64,000 bases of DNA from Microbispora catharanthi (GTDB taxonomy: Bacteria > Actinomycetota > Actinomycetes > Streptosporangiales > Streptosporangiaceae). This document shows, one piece after another, positions 27,761 to 37,437 of the stretch (its first letter is position 1; each line of letters begins with the position of its first letter). Made by a program: the position numbers and the translations under genes. The notes under the pieces were generated by a model, which made no database searches, was not told where the DNA came from, and worked only from the letters and a program-made list of their open reading frames with translations. The stretch lies in assembly GCF_006334915.2 (NCBI RefSeq), contig NZ_VDMA02000004.1, positions 248,001 through 312,000 on the forward strand, in the 5' to 3' direction.

Positions 27761-28564
27761 CTATCCCTTCGTGACGAGCGCCTGAGCTTCGATGACGCGG
27801 ATCGGGAAGGTGACGGACTTCGTGATGGGCGGCAGCGTGCCGCCTGTGCCACCCGAGCCGCGCCAGGTGCCGCTCCAGGTCACTGACACGGTCGCCCGGT
27901 AGGCACTTGCCGGATGCTGGTACGTGTGCGAACAGGTGGAGCTCTGCTGCTCGGCAGGCCGAGTGGTGTCGTACGCGGCTCCAGGCCCGTCGCAGGTGAG
28001 CGTCTCGCCGTCGCCGGTACTGATGGTCATCCGCTCGGGAGTGGCGGTGGCCGCGGCCCAGACGGTGCCCATGTGCAGCCTCTTTGACTTGGGCGCCCAC
28101 TGCCCGTCGGCTAGGAAGAACCACTGCGGGAGCCCGACCAGCCCGTTCTGTCCGCGTGGCGGAGCGGTGAGCACTGTCGGCGGCGCGATCGGGATCAATT
28201 TGTACGCGCGACGAGCGAGCTGCTCAGGGGTTACCGCATCACGTCGTTTCTTGATCCAGACAACGTCTCGATAGCCATCGGAGCACTCGACCAGGTAGTA
28301 GGCGCCCTTGCCGGTCGGCTCGCTGCTCAGGTTGCTGCCGGGATCGACGAACTCCAGACCACCGTTCTCCCGCCCGTCAGCGAACCACGGCTGGTAAGTA
28401 CATCTGACCTTCGATCCCTTGCCAGCGGGAGTCGCTGACCCGGGACGGGGCAGACGCTTGGCCGAAATGATGTAGCCCGTGTAGTCGCTCGACACACCGA
28501 CGCCATCTCCGTCCCCGTCTCCGAGTGGGGAAATGGCAAGTCCGGCGACAAGGACATAAGTCAT
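27761..28564 (-). CDS. Hypothetical exported protein of the Tad operon
   Basis: A 267-residue protein whose N-terminus (MTYVLVAGLAISPLGDGDGDG) is a short hydrophobic helix followed by an acidic stretch, so it is probably exported or membrane-tethered. It contains several Cys (VRCTYQPW, LVECSDGY, LTCDGPG, SSTCSHTY) that could form disulfides, consistent with a location outside the cytoplasm. The C-terminal part, from about TATPERMTISTGDG, looks beta-rich and Ig-like (VSVTWSGTWRGSGGTGG). I chose ATG 28564, which overlaps the lipoprotein stop in an ATGA; a start at 28615 would overlap it by 55 bp. Homologues are usual in actinomycete Tad loci, but the function is unknown. Confidence 0.75.
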   Translation of the reverse strand: MTYVLVAGLAISPLGDGDGDGVGVSSDYTGYIISAKRLPRPGSATPAGKGSKVRCTYQPWFADGRENGGLEFVDPGSNLSSEPTGKGAYYLVECSDGYRDVVWIKKRRDAVTPEQLARRAYKLIPIAPPTVLTAPPRGQNGLVGLPQWFFLADGQWAPKSKRLHMGTVWAAATATPERMTISTGDGETLTCDGPGAAYDTTRPAEQQSSTCSHTYQHPASAYRATVSVTWSGTWRGSGGTGGTLPPITKSVTFPIRVIEAQALVTKG

Positions 28565-29121
28565 TCCGTAGGCGAACAAGGCTCTTTCACCTGCTCTACC
28601 TTTGACACTCGCCATGCGCCATCCGTCCCCTTCGCGAGGGTGGCGACAAGATGAATGCGACTCGTTCCATGCGTGAGGCGTTTGCCTGTCCGATCGTCTG
28701 CCTGACCGCCTTTCCGGGCGTCTTGGCAGTCGTGGAGGGTGGCGCGATCTCTATCGATCCGTACGTCGAACGGGTGATGTTCGGGATTTCCCCATGTCAC
28801 ACGGTGCGTGGCGCGGAGCGCGGCGATTCCTCGCAACATCCGGCTCAGGAGAGGCTGAGTGGCTACCTGTTCAAGGATCGCCTTGCGCTCTGCTGGGTAA
28901 GCCCGCTCGGCGCGTTGGCCGGCGGGGTAGAGGTCGCGGTATGCGGCAAGAACGGCCTCCTCGCTCGTGGTGGCCGTCGGGGTGGGCGAGGGCGGCGTCA
29001 TGGTACGCATTGGTTCTGGAGCGGTGCCGCCGGACTGGCAGGCGGCCAGGGCGCTTGCTGTGACGACGAACATCGCCACCAAGGGCAAGGCTCGTTTTGG
29101 GCATCGCGAAACAACCCTCAC
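28561..29121 (-). CDS. Putative lipoprotein, first gene of the Tad operon
   Basis: A 186-residue lipoprotein. The signal peptide ends in a lipobox (ASALAAC at ~22-28), followed by a Ser/Thr/Pro-rich linker and a domain of about 130 residues with the helix-rich start and beta-strand end of an NTF2-like fold (VLAAYRDLYPAGQRAERAYP, later IHLVATLAKGTDGAWRVSKVE). It is anchored on the outer face of the membrane. It is the first gene of the eleven-gene pilus operon plus regulator, preceded by ~440 bp without a gene where the promoter must lie. Confidence 0.78.
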   Translation of the reverse strand: MRVVSRCPKRALPLVAMFVVTASALAACQSGGTAPEPMRTMTPPSPTPTATTSEEAVLAAYRDLYPAGQRAERAYPAERKAILEQVATQPLLSRMLRGIAALRATHRVTWGNPEHHPFDVRIDRDRATLHDCQDARKGGQADDRTGKRLTHGTSRIHLVATLAKGTDGAWRVSKVEQVKEPCSPTE

Positions 29122-29563
29122 CGGCCAGCACCTTCACCATAGAAATTGGTCCACTACAAGCAGTCGCCAGATTAGAGTAGTGGCCCAAGTGCGGCGCCTA
29201 ACGGTCTGGTCATTCAATCATTACCAGCGATTTATCAAGACGGCTAAACCCTTATGGCGGTTGTCTTCTTGCGGCGCGAGAGTCGAGCCCAAATCGTCGG
29301 AAACTAAGTAATTCCCCCCCCTAATGGGTGCTTGTTCTGTATAGCGCCCTAAATGGGATCAGGAGTTCCGCGAACGTCGCGAACTGCAGCCTTGAGAGCG
29401 GCAAGGCATAAACCGCCATGAGTGCAGCTACCGACTTGCCAACAGTCCGGCCATCGCTGTCCGCAGCGGCTACTTACTGCGCCCGCTGGCCCACGACGTA
29501 CTGGCTGTGGCGCTTGCCGACCGCGACGGCGGCGTTAACCTACGAGCCCGCGCCTGGATCCGG
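29122..29563. other. Intergenic region upstream of the Tad operon
   Basis: About 440 bp with no credible gene. It is somewhat AT-richer than its surroundings near 29,190-29,360 and contains a run of C near 29,315. It must hold the Tad operon promoter on the minus strand; I could not define -10 and -35 boxes with confidence. Confidence 0.5.
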
Positions 29564-30057
29564 CTACGGGAGCAGGCGGATGAGGCCGTCCTCCAGGTAA
29601 GCGGTCTGGCCGGCGTCTGCCGCCACGATGGCCGCGTTCATCCTCCGCGCCAGGCCTGGCGGCAAGAGCTTGTTCAGGTCAGTGGGAGGAGCGAATACGT
29701 ATTCGTCGAGTTCCTCGGGCTGCAGGCGGAGCCCTGCAATTTGGGAGTCAGTGAGCACGCCTGCATTGAAGACGAACATCAGCCCGGCGTCCCAGGGCGG
29801 TGCCGGTGGCACCCAGTCGACACATGCGAGCTGAACCATCGGCGGCGCGATGCCCAACTCCTCCTGCAGCTCACGGAGCAGGGCACTGACGGGGACTCCC
29901 CTGCCTCGACCATCCCGCCGGGGATGTCCCATCCGTCCTTGTAGACCGGGTGCACGACAAGCACCCGCCCCTCGTTGTCTCGGAGCAATGCGCCTGCCGT
30001 AGCACGAAGGCGGGGTACGGAGGCGACGAAGGCCAGGTATGACGCGGAGTCGCTCAT
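29564..30057 (-). pseudogene. Nudix hydrolase gene with a frameshift in the Nudix box
   Basis: Two overlapping minus-strand frames together make one Nudix hydrolase of about 164 residues. The N-terminal part (from ATG 30057, MSDSASYLAFVASVPRLRATAG...) runs to DIPGGMVEAGESP. The rest (VSALLRELQEELGI, then WVPPAPPWDAGLMFVFNAG) is in another frame down to 29564. Alignment to the Nudix pattern GX5EX7REUXEEXGU needs exactly one more base in a CCCC run near 29,900. Either the gene is a recent pseudogene or the sequence has a one-base homopolymer error. Once repaired, the catalytic residues are intact. Confidence 0.75.
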
Positions 30058-30207
30058 TGCGGCTCCGACACTATGAGCCGCGCACGGCCTGGCGCCGGTA
30101 TATGTCCAAACCTCACGCGCAGGCAGCTCGTACACCACTGGGCGGGACGTCACCGGCCAGGCAGGAAAGACGGCGGGTCACCCACGGACTGTTCGTACCC
30201 TGAGCCG

Positions 30208-30762
30208 GTGCGTACCGGCTCTCTCGATACCCGTTTGATCGTTCTCCGCGGGAACTCCGGCTCTGGGAAGACTAGCGTCGCCCGGGCCGTGCGGGCCGCC
30301 TATGGCCGTGGCCTGGCTTTGGTCGGTCAAGACGTCGTACGGCGGGAGCTGCTGCGGGAGCGGGACGTACATGGCGGTGTGAACATCGGCCTCATCGACA
30401 CGATCGTCCGGTACTCTCTTGATCACGGGTATCACGTCCTGCTCCAAGGCATCCTCACCGCCAGCCGGTACGGGGCGATGCTGCAGTCCCTACGCCGTGA
30501 CCACGCCGGGACCACGCCTTCTTCTACCTGGACGTGTCCTTTCCCGAGACACTCCGGCGGCATGACAGCCGCCCCCAGCGGTCGGAGTTCACCCCAGACC
30601 AGATGCGGGAGTGGTACCGCGAGCGCGACCTGCTCCCGGACGGGTACGAGACGGTCATCGGCGAGGACAGTCCGCTGGAAGCGTCGGTGCGGCAGGTGCT
30701 GTGCCAAGCTCGTCGCCGACACCGATCCGGCCGTGGCTGGCCCGTCCTCCTACGGACGGTGA
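30208..30762 (+). pseudogene. P-loop nucleotide kinase-like gene with a frameshift
   Basis: A small AAA/kinase-type protein. From GTG 30208 the protein reads LIVLRGNSGSGKTSVARAVR (Walker A) and continues through QGILTASRYGAML. Near 30,510-30,525 the conserved sequence moves to another frame: FFYLDVSFPETLRRHD and then FTPDQMREWYRERDLL and ETVIGEDSPLEASVRQVL. The second frame matches what I recall of this kinase family, so at least one single-base indel is present. The exact C-terminus is uncertain: it may end in the first frame at 30762 or the second at 30854. The substrate is unknown. It is divergent from the equally frameshifted Nudix gene. Confidence 0.7.
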
Positions 30763-30896
30763 TCGAGATCGGTGTCAGCAAACTCCCCTCGCGCCCCCTG
30801 GTGGCCGACCGCGACGAGTTCTCGCCGAGACCGTCGCCGCTTCGAACCGCCTGAAGGCCGCGGTCAGCGAGGTCCCGCGTCGGGCTACCCGACAGA

Positions 30897-33800
30897 TCAT
30901 CGGGCCATGAAGACCTTCTTGGCTTCGGGGGAGTCGGGGGTCGAGACGTAAGCTTGGCCGACGGACAGTTTTTCCAAGGCCTGGGCCATGTCCTGGCCGG
31001 CTCGGCCGCGCAGGAAACCGGCGACTGTCTTGCTTTGCGGGTAGTTGCAGCGGAACGCCACCTTAGTGCCGGCGTTGCCGAGCACGTCCTTGTGGAAGTC
31101 GTCCACTCCCTGACTGGCCACCACCACGGCGACGCCGTATTTGCGGCCTTCCTTCATGATCTTCGGCAGAGTGACGTCCTTGGCCAGCCGGTGCGCCTCG
31201 TCCAGCACCACGGCCAGGCGCAGCTCACTCGTCTTTCCCCAGTGGAACATCTCCCGATAGACCTTGCGCAGCACGAACGCGGCGGCGGCCAGCTGTACCT
31301 GTTCCATCAGCGTATGCACGTCGAGCACCACACCACCGGTGAGCAATTCGCCGAACCGACCCTCGCCCGCGTTGTCCCGGAACAGGCCGAACTCGCTCAG
31401 CGGGCGAGTTCGCGCCGCGACGTTGCGGCCGTGCCCGGCACTTTCCTTCTGTTCCAGGAGCTTGGCGAACTCAGCCATAGTCGGCAGCCCCGTCGGGCCG
31501 TTGGCCGAACCGAAGCCGTGTCGCTGGTACAGCTCGCGGAGAACCTCGTAGACCACGTTCCGTTGGATCTCCCCCAGCGCGCTCACATAGCCGACGACCT
31601 CGGCCAGCTCCCACGCCGTCTGATTATATTTCTCGTGGCTGACGTCGGTCCGGAGCTCGAATGGGGAGAAGTCCAGCCCGTCGCCCGCGTCGACGACCGT
31701 TGCGTCGGCCGCGGGGTCGGCCGCCATGTCGCCGTGGAAATCGATGACCAGCGCTGGCAAACCTTGTTCGGCGAACGAGTTGAGAATACGCCGGGTGGTC
31801 ACCGACTTGCCCTGCCCAGGAATGCCGAGAACGAACATATGCGGACTGCCCGACGTGCTGATCCGCCACGTTAGATCGGCGGAGTTCGCGTCCTTCCCGA
31901 GCACTACCCGCACCTCATCGGGCCGTTTCTTAACCGACTGTGTCGCCGGTGTTTCCGTGGTGGATGCTGGCTCTGATTGCGGGGTAGCCAGGACCGGCTC
32001 GGACGGGGTGTCCACGGCCAGCTGGGCAACGGGTTTCGTAAGGTCCACGGTGGACACCGGGGCCCGGCTCGGTGTCAACGTGGCGATGCCTGCTGTGCGC
32101 AGTTTCGGAGCGGTCAATGCCTCGATCGATATCCCGCGATGCTCGCTCGGCAGGTCCGGCTCGCCGGCCAGGCTGACCACGTATCCCTGTTTAGAGATCT
32201 CTGGGCGAGTGCCGTCCTCGATCCGGGCGAACTGGCGTTCTGCTGCGGCCAGCCGCTCGGCACTGAGCAGATCCGCTTCGAAGGCCCGGTTCGCGTGGTA
32301 GCGCAGGATTCCCGCCAGCCGGGCCCGCTGCAGGTCGGCATCCAGACGGGGTTGGTCGTTGCCGAGGAAACCGTCCTCCAACATGGTCACCGTGGCATTG
32401 AGGCTGTCGACGATGTTCTCGGCGAGTTGATCTGGCGACGTGTCTTCCTTCAGCGGCTTTACCTCGACGCACTCGAACCTGATTGCCTGCCGGGTGGCGC
32501 GGACCAGAATCAGGTCGCAGAACCGTGCCTTTTCCTCCGGTGACTCCTTCTCCTGCGATTTCTTGCGCGTTATGCCGAACATTTCCTGGTGCATGTCGAC
32601 CGGTACGACGATCGTGTCCTTCAGATCGCCCCGGCTCTCCAACCAGGACACCAACGCCGCGAGGCTCACCGCCTCGGCGGCCAGGTCCGACTGACCGATG
32701 AGACGCAGCGCCAACCGCCCGGACACGAGTTGCATGGCCCGCAGGGTGCCGCGCACCGACTGGGTATCGTCGGCGAATCCCAGGCCGCGCATCGCGGTGG
32801 CAAGCAGGCGTTCGATCTCGGCCTGGTGTTTCGTGGTAACGGTTAGCCGAGGCCCGATTCCTTCCAGGAAATCGGGCGCGTAGTCCAAGATGTACGGCTG
32901 GTTTTTCTTCGGGCTCGACGAATACAGTTCCGGTCCGAGGTTGCGGTCGATCGTCATGACCCAGTCGGCCCGATCATGCGCCGCGGTCAGCGCCCGGCGT
33001 TCCGGCTCGCCGAGCGAGACGCGTAACGCAATGCCGTTTTCCGTCGCCAGTCCATGAGCCGCAGCGAGTGCGGCCTGGTGTGCCCGGTGCGCGTCGACCG
33101 CGTCCGCCGCACCGTCTCGCCGCTTTTCGCCCCGGTATTCCCGGAGTTGTACCGCTGGCATGGTTTCCCAATGCGGGCCGTCCGGGGTGTCTACCGTCCG
33201 GTTGCTGGTCGGGGTCAGCAGGTTGCGGAACGACGTGGTGCCGGCCGGGGTGGTCGAGCCGCCACCTGCCTCGACCACGGCCAGGTCGTTGACCACGCTT
33301 ATATGCGCCGGCGTGTCGTCCTTGGCCAGTCGGCCGAACGGCCGCACGCTCAGCCCGAGCGGCGGCTTCAAGTACGATCGTCCGCTCCCTACCCGGTATC
33401 CGCCGACGGCCCGCTGCAGGTCGGTCAGCGCGGGCAGCGGATCGGTATTGCCAGGCCGGGTGCTGTAGGCGGTGACTTCTGCGCGTCCGGCTAGTCTGGT
33501 GGCGTCGAAGTCCGCGGCCCGGTCGGTCAGTACCGCTTGGCGCAGCGCCTGGGCCAGCAGTTCGCCGGAGCCGGGGTTGATCGCCAGAAGCCGGACCGCG
33601 TCCGGCTTCGAGTGGGTCTCCCTGTAGTGCTCAATGCGCTCGGCGACCATCGCGGGCGGCACGTCAGTGGCGACGTCCCGCCAGTCCATGCCAAGCACGT
33701 CGAACACCGCCTGGATGGCGATGCCCGGTTCCTGTTCGTCGGGGGCGAGGTAGATCCCGGTGCCGACCGTTGCCTCCCTGGCGTGCACGAAGATGTCACC

Positions 33801-35798
33801 GGAGGTCGAGTGGGGCACGGCGAACGGCAGGTTGGCCGGGGTCACCCGGCGTACCAGGTCGGCGTCCACCATCGCGCGCCGTCTCGCCTTGTTCGGTTCG
33901 ATGTCCGCCAGTTCTTTTGCCCAGCCGGTGATCGCCTTGTCATATTCGGCCAGCCAGGTCAGCCGGAGCGGATGGAACGGCAGCACGACGACCGCCCGGA
34001 TCGGCCGGCCGCCGGCGATCGTAATGTCCAGTGTCAGCGTGTCCATCGCCAGCAACGCGCCCCGATACGTCGCGTCAGTCGCCGCGCGATCGAGCGCGTT
34101 CTTGTAGCTCTGGCAGTAGGACCGGACCTTGTCCAGGAGCTCCTCGGTCCAGTCGAGCGACTCCACGAGCCAACGGGCTTGATGCGCGCCGAGTAGTGCG
34201 TGGATCTCTTTGCGTTGTTTTGACAGTGCTGTCGGCAACGGGTCTTCGACGGGCTCCGTGTCTTCGGCCTGTAGCACCACACCCATGCGTCCGTTGGCGC
34301 GAAACGCGGTGGCTGTGCTGCCGTCCTTGAACAACTGGTGTTGCAGGTTGACCAGCACCGGGCTGACGCCGAGCAGTACCGTGCGCCGGCCACCGAGGCG
34401 TAGCGACACCGCGGTATGCGTGTCGTCCAGGCTGTAGGCGTCCTCGGTCAGGTCGTTCTGCCCGGCGAGAACCGCGTCCAGCCTGCCGAGCGCGAGCGCC
34501 CACGCCGAGGCACGCCGGGTCTCCCCGGTGATCAGGTCGGCCTCCCAGCGTACGGTGAACTGCTGGCTCTCGTCCTGAGCGAGCTCACCCTCCCTTCCCT
34601 GCAGCAACACCGGCTGGCCTGCTGTGTCTAGCCCGGTCACGCGCACCACGAACAGTGAGCCCTGTTCGAGGTCGGACTCGTTGAGCTTGATCTCGACGGT
34701 GGCAGTACGCCGGGAACCGGCAACGGTCACCTTGGCCTTCGGCCCGGTGTCGTCCCCGTCGCGCAGGTCCTCCGGTGGGAGCACCTCGACCAGCCACCGG
34801 TAGATCGCGTCGCTCTTAGCCGGGATGGTCTTCCACGTCACTCGCACCACGGCAGGGGACTCTTCGCCTGCCTCGGTATAGGGCAGGTCGCCAGGGTTGT
34901 CTTGCTTGAGCCGCGAGCTTTTCACCACCGCGCCGTTCTCCCGGAGGAACGGGTCGACCCGAACCTGATCCACCGCAACGGTTTCCGGTTCGGTCAGCGG
35001 CCATTGACTGAAGTCGAGGCCGGGCACGGCGGCCAGCTCTTCGGTCCACTCGGCGGGATTGGACAGATCTCGGTACGAGCCGGACAGGAACGTGGCAAGG
35101 TCAACGCGTACCGGACCATCCTTCAGCCGGGCATTGTTGAGCCGGTCGGACACCGAGGACACCGCTCTGGCCGGCCGGGAGATGGCCTTGACGCACTCAC
35201 TATTGCGGGCGAGCCGGTCTACGAGGTCTGGGCCGCCGAGATCCGGGATGAGGCCGACCATCGGCAACGATGCGCCAATGGTGTGCCAGGTCGGTTCGGC
35301 TGTGACTGCGGCAACATAGCGAGCCCAGGCCTCGGCCGGCCGGTTCCTGCCGAGTACGCTGGCGACCTTGTCCACTCCGACCCGAATATCGTTGTCTGGC
35401 AGTTCGCCAACCATCCTGGCACTGGCTGTACGCAGCAGCTCGACGACATCCTGGCGCTCGAAGCTGTTGTCCAGCGAACTGGCCGCAACGCCGGCGCCCA
35501 CTGGGACCATCAGTACCAGTTGACGCTCCTTGCGGTTGCGTAGTTCTACCGCGCGCTCGGTCGGGATCAGCAACTCGTCGTCGGCCTGGGCGCGGGCATC
35601 GACCAGGACGTGTATGTCAGCCTTGCCGGGCGCGAGGGCTCGACGCACCGCGTCGGCAAGGCGCTCGGCGTCGGCGTGGCGTAGGTTGTCCACCCGGACA
35701 CAGTGGCCGGGTTCGTGGCGACCGATCCGCTTGGTCAGTGTGGTTGCGATCCGGTCGATGACCAGATCCGGCAGCGTGGTGTCGGTCGGCTCAGGCAT
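30897..35798 (-). CDS. HerA-type ATP-binding protein, large defence-like subunit (DptH/MAD8-like)
   Basis: A 1633-residue protein, last gene of the five-gene operon. The C-terminal ~350 residues are a HerA/FtsK-like DNA translocase: Walker A GIPGQGKSVTTRR, then VIDFHGD, Walker B LAVVLDEAHRLAKD, and the motif VVVASQGVDDFHKDVLGN. The N-terminal ~1250 residues have no domain I can name; they include VLMVPVGAGVAASSLD and a long beta-rich middle. Size and the C-terminal HerA module resemble DptH of phosphorothioation-dependent restriction, and the protein I remember as MAD8 of the methylation-associated defence system. I chose ATG 35798, with GGGGGA upstream, overlapping the previous gene by 8 bp. 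It probably acts on invading DNA; no nuclease motif was identified. Confidence 0.85.
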   Translation of the reverse strand: MPEPTDTTLPDLVIDRIATTLTKRIGRHEPGHCVRVDNLRHADAERLADAVRRALAPGKADIHVLVDARAQADDELLIPTERAVELRNRKERQLVLMVPVGAGVAASSLDNSFERQDVVELLRTASARMVGELPDNDIRVGVDKVASVLGRNRPAEAWARYVAAVTAEPTWHTIGASLPMVGLIPDLGGPDLVDRLARNSECVKAISRPARAVSSVSDRLNNARLKDGPVRVDLATFLSGSYRDLSNPAEWTEELAAVPGLDFSQWPLTEPETVAVDQVRVDPFLRENGAVVKSSRLKQDNPGDLPYTEAGEESPAVVRVTWKTIPAKSDAIYRWLVEVLPPEDLRDGDDTGPKAKVTVAGSRRTATVEIKLNESDLEQGSLFVVRVTGLDTAGQPVLLQGREGELAQDESQQFTVRWEADLITGETRRASAWALALGRLDAVLAGQNDLTEDAYSLDDTHTAVSLRLGGRRTVLLGVSPVLVNLQHQLFKDGSTATAFRANGRMGVVLQAEDTEPVEDPLPTALSKQRKEIHALLGAHQARWLVESLDWTEELLDKVRSYCQSYKNALDRAATDATYRGALLAMDTLTLDITIAGGRPIRAVVVLPFHPLRLTWLAEYDKAITGWAKELADIEPNKARRRAMVDADLVRRVTPANLPFAVPHSTSGDIFVHAREATVGTGIYLAPDEQEPGIAIQAVFDVLGMDWRDVATDVPPAMVAERIEHYRETHSKPDAVRLLAINPGSGELLAQALRQAVLTDRAADFDATRLAGRAEVTAYSTRPGNTDPLPALTDLQRAVGGYRVGSGRSYLKPPLGLSVRPFGRLAKDDTPAHISVVNDLAVVEAGGGSTTPAGTTSFRNLLTPTSNRTVDTPDGPHWETMPAVQLREYRGEKRRDGAADAVDAHRAHQAALAAAHGLATENGIALRVSLGEPERRALTAAHDRADWVMTIDRNLGPELYSSSPKKNQPYILDYAPDFLEGIGPRLTVTTKHQAEIERLLATAMRGLGFADDTQSVRGTLRAMQLVSGRLALRLIGQSDLAAEAVSLAALVSWLESRGDLKDTIVVPVDMHQEMFGITRKKSQEKESPEEKARFCDLILVRATRQAIRFECVEVKPLKEDTSPDQLAENIVDSLNATVTMLEDGFLGNDQPRLDADLQRARLAGILRYHANRAFEADLLSAERLAAAERQFARIEDGTRPEISKQGYVVSLAGEPDLPSEHRGISIEALTAPKLRTAGIATLTPSRAPVSTVDLTKPVAQLAVDTPSEPVLATPQSEPASTTETPATQSVKKRPDEVRVVLGKDANSADLTWRISTSGSPHMFVLGIPGQGKSVTTRRILNSFAEQGLPALVIDFHGDMAADPAADATVVDAGDGLDFSPFELRTDVSHEKYNQTAWELAEVVGYVSALGEIQRNVVYEVLRELYQRHGFGSANGPTGLPTMAEFAKLLEQKESAGHGRNVAARTRPLSEFGLFRDNAGEGRFGELLTGGVVLDVHTLMEQVQLAAAAFVLRKVYREMFHWGKTSELRLAVVLDEAHRLAKDVTLPKIMKEGRKYGVAVVVASQGVDDFHKDVLGNAGTKVAFRCNYPQSKTVAGFLRGRAGQDMAQALEKLSVGQAYVSTPDSPEAKKVFMAR

Positions 35799-37437
35799 CA
35801 CGATCCCCCAGTGGGTGGCGAACGATCTGTTCGGAAAAGTCGTCGGACAAGCTGTCGAAGCATCCGAGCAGTTGCAGCCTGCGCTTGAATGCCGCCAGGT
35901 TGGCCGCCGCGGCGGCGCGTGCCTCCGCGCCGTCCAGAAACGCCGGAGGCGAGTCAACGAGAATGCCGAATCGGTCGCGAAGCTCCCGCAACAGGTCCTT
36001 GAGCGATATGGTCGGCCGGACCGACATATCGGGCCGGACGAACACCGTCATCAGCAGAATCTGCAGTAGTTCGTCTGTCGGCGCGTATCGCCACGACCGG
36101 CGGCTATTGGACGACCCGGTGAGAATTCCGTACGGCTTACGCAGCCCGCCGACCGATCTGAACCAGCCTACCGCGTTTGCCGTTGCGCGATCTTGGTTGA
36201 CAAACTCAAGAACGTCTAGCAGTTTGTTAAGTTCGCTTTTATCGGAGTGTTGTGTTCTGTCTAGGAAGTCGGCTTCATCTTCCGTGATGTGTTCAGCGCT
36301 GCGCTGGTTGATTGCCGCGATGTCGTAGAGTTGGCTCATCGCAAACATTTCTGTGACGTCGTGTTCGCGTAGTTCCGCAAGTTGGGCCAATTTATCTGGG
36401 TCGGAAAGCGCTTCACGTCGCTCTCGCTCGTCCGGGATCCGCTGAATCGCCAACTCGACGATCATGAGAGTCATGCGGTCGCGGAAAGTGAGCCTAATCT
36501 GATTGAGATCGCGCTCCACACACAACCGGGACAGCCTGTCCGAATCGTCGTTTATTCCGCCGGTGAAGTCGCAGTACAGTTCGATCGGCGACTTCGGGCG
36601 GTCCTCAACCATGTCCGCAGGTGGGGTACCGGTGCGCAACAGTTCTCGTCCCGCCGCGTTAACCCGAAGTGTGAGAGTGAAGACACCGAGGGCGAGTAGC
36701 CCGGCAAAGGTGGACATTAACGCAGCTGTCGGCAACCGGTTGGCATAGGCAAGGAGGTGTGCGAGAAGCATTTCCCCCAGACGCTCCGTTACGCCGGGAA
36801 GCGGGTTCGGCACTTGCGATTCTTGCTTAAATTCCCGCGCATCGCCCATCTCGAATCCTTCGAGGAAACGAAACTCGAGGAGTGCGCTGATGTCCAGCCT
36901 GCTCGGGTCGATCAGCTCGGGTTGCCATTTCGGCTCGTGTCCGATCCCCAGACCATGGCCAATATGCTCCGCGATGAGCCTGCGGAGTTCACCGGTCGGG
37001 TTGCCCGCTGTTCGGCGGGCTACCTGGGTGCGTAGAAGTTGATAGGCGAAGTCGTCGATATAGCGGTGCCGGGTTCGTGTCCGGGGTACGCCCGCCCGAT
37101 AGGCCGCCAGGGTGAGGGGAGCAACCGACAACATCTGTTCGTCATTGTGCGCCTTGCCGACAGTGCCCATGTCGACGATGCAGGAGCGCAGCCAGCCGTC
37201 CATCAGCTCCCGGGCGTCCGGTGAATTGAAGCCAGTCATGTGCTCGCTGTTGAGCAGCCGGTCCCGATAGCCGGCGTAGTCCCGTTCGTTGGTCAAGAAC
37301 CTGGCCGATCGGCCGCCCTTGACACACGCCTCGAACAGATGGGGCAGCACGCGGTCCACATCCGTGTCCAGTGTGCTGAAAATCGTCAGCGGCCGGTACA
37401 GATAGGTGCTCATCGCCTTGGTCAGTTTGATGGTCAT
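35791..37437 (-). CDS. Hypothetical defence-operon protein (DptG/MAD7-like)
   Basis: A 548-residue protein, fourth in the operon. It has no signal peptide. Hydrophobic stretches near 232-258 (LLAHLLAYANRLPTAALMSTFAGLLALGVFTLTL) could be membrane-associated but are more likely core helices. The C-terminus reads LLRELRDRFGILVDSPP and then RRLQLLGCFDSLSDDFSEQ, which resembles the end of proteins that sit between DptF-like and DptH-like genes. I name DptG/MAD7 only as likeness by place and size. ATG 37437 overlaps the kinase stop in an ATGA, so the two proteins should be made in matched amounts. Confidence 0.78.
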   Translation of the reverse strand: MTIKLTKAMSTYLYRPLTIFSTLDTDVDRVLPHLFEACVKGGRSARFLTNERDYAGYRDRLLNSEHMTGFNSPDARELMDGWLRSCIVDMGTVGKAHNDEQMLSVAPLTLAAYRAGVPRTRTRHRYIDDFAYQLLRTQVARRTAGNPTGELRRLIAEHIGHGLGIGHEPKWQPELIDPSRLDISALLEFRFLEGFEMGDAREFKQESQVPNPLPGVTERLGEMLLAHLLAYANRLPTAALMSTFAGLLALGVFTLTLRVNAAGRELLRTGTPPADMVEDRPKSPIELYCDFTGGINDDSDRLSRLCVERDLNQIRLTFRDRMTLMIVELAIQRIPDERERREALSDPDKLAQLAELREHDVTEMFAMSQLYDIAAINQRSAEHITEDEADFLDRTQHSDKSELNKLLDVLEFVNQDRATANAVGWFRSVGGLRKPYGILTGSSNSRRSWRYAPTDELLQILLMTVFVRPDMSVRPTISLKDLLRELRDRFGILVDSPPAFLDGAEARAAAAANLAAFKRRLQLLGCFDSLSDDFSEQIVRHPLGDRDA

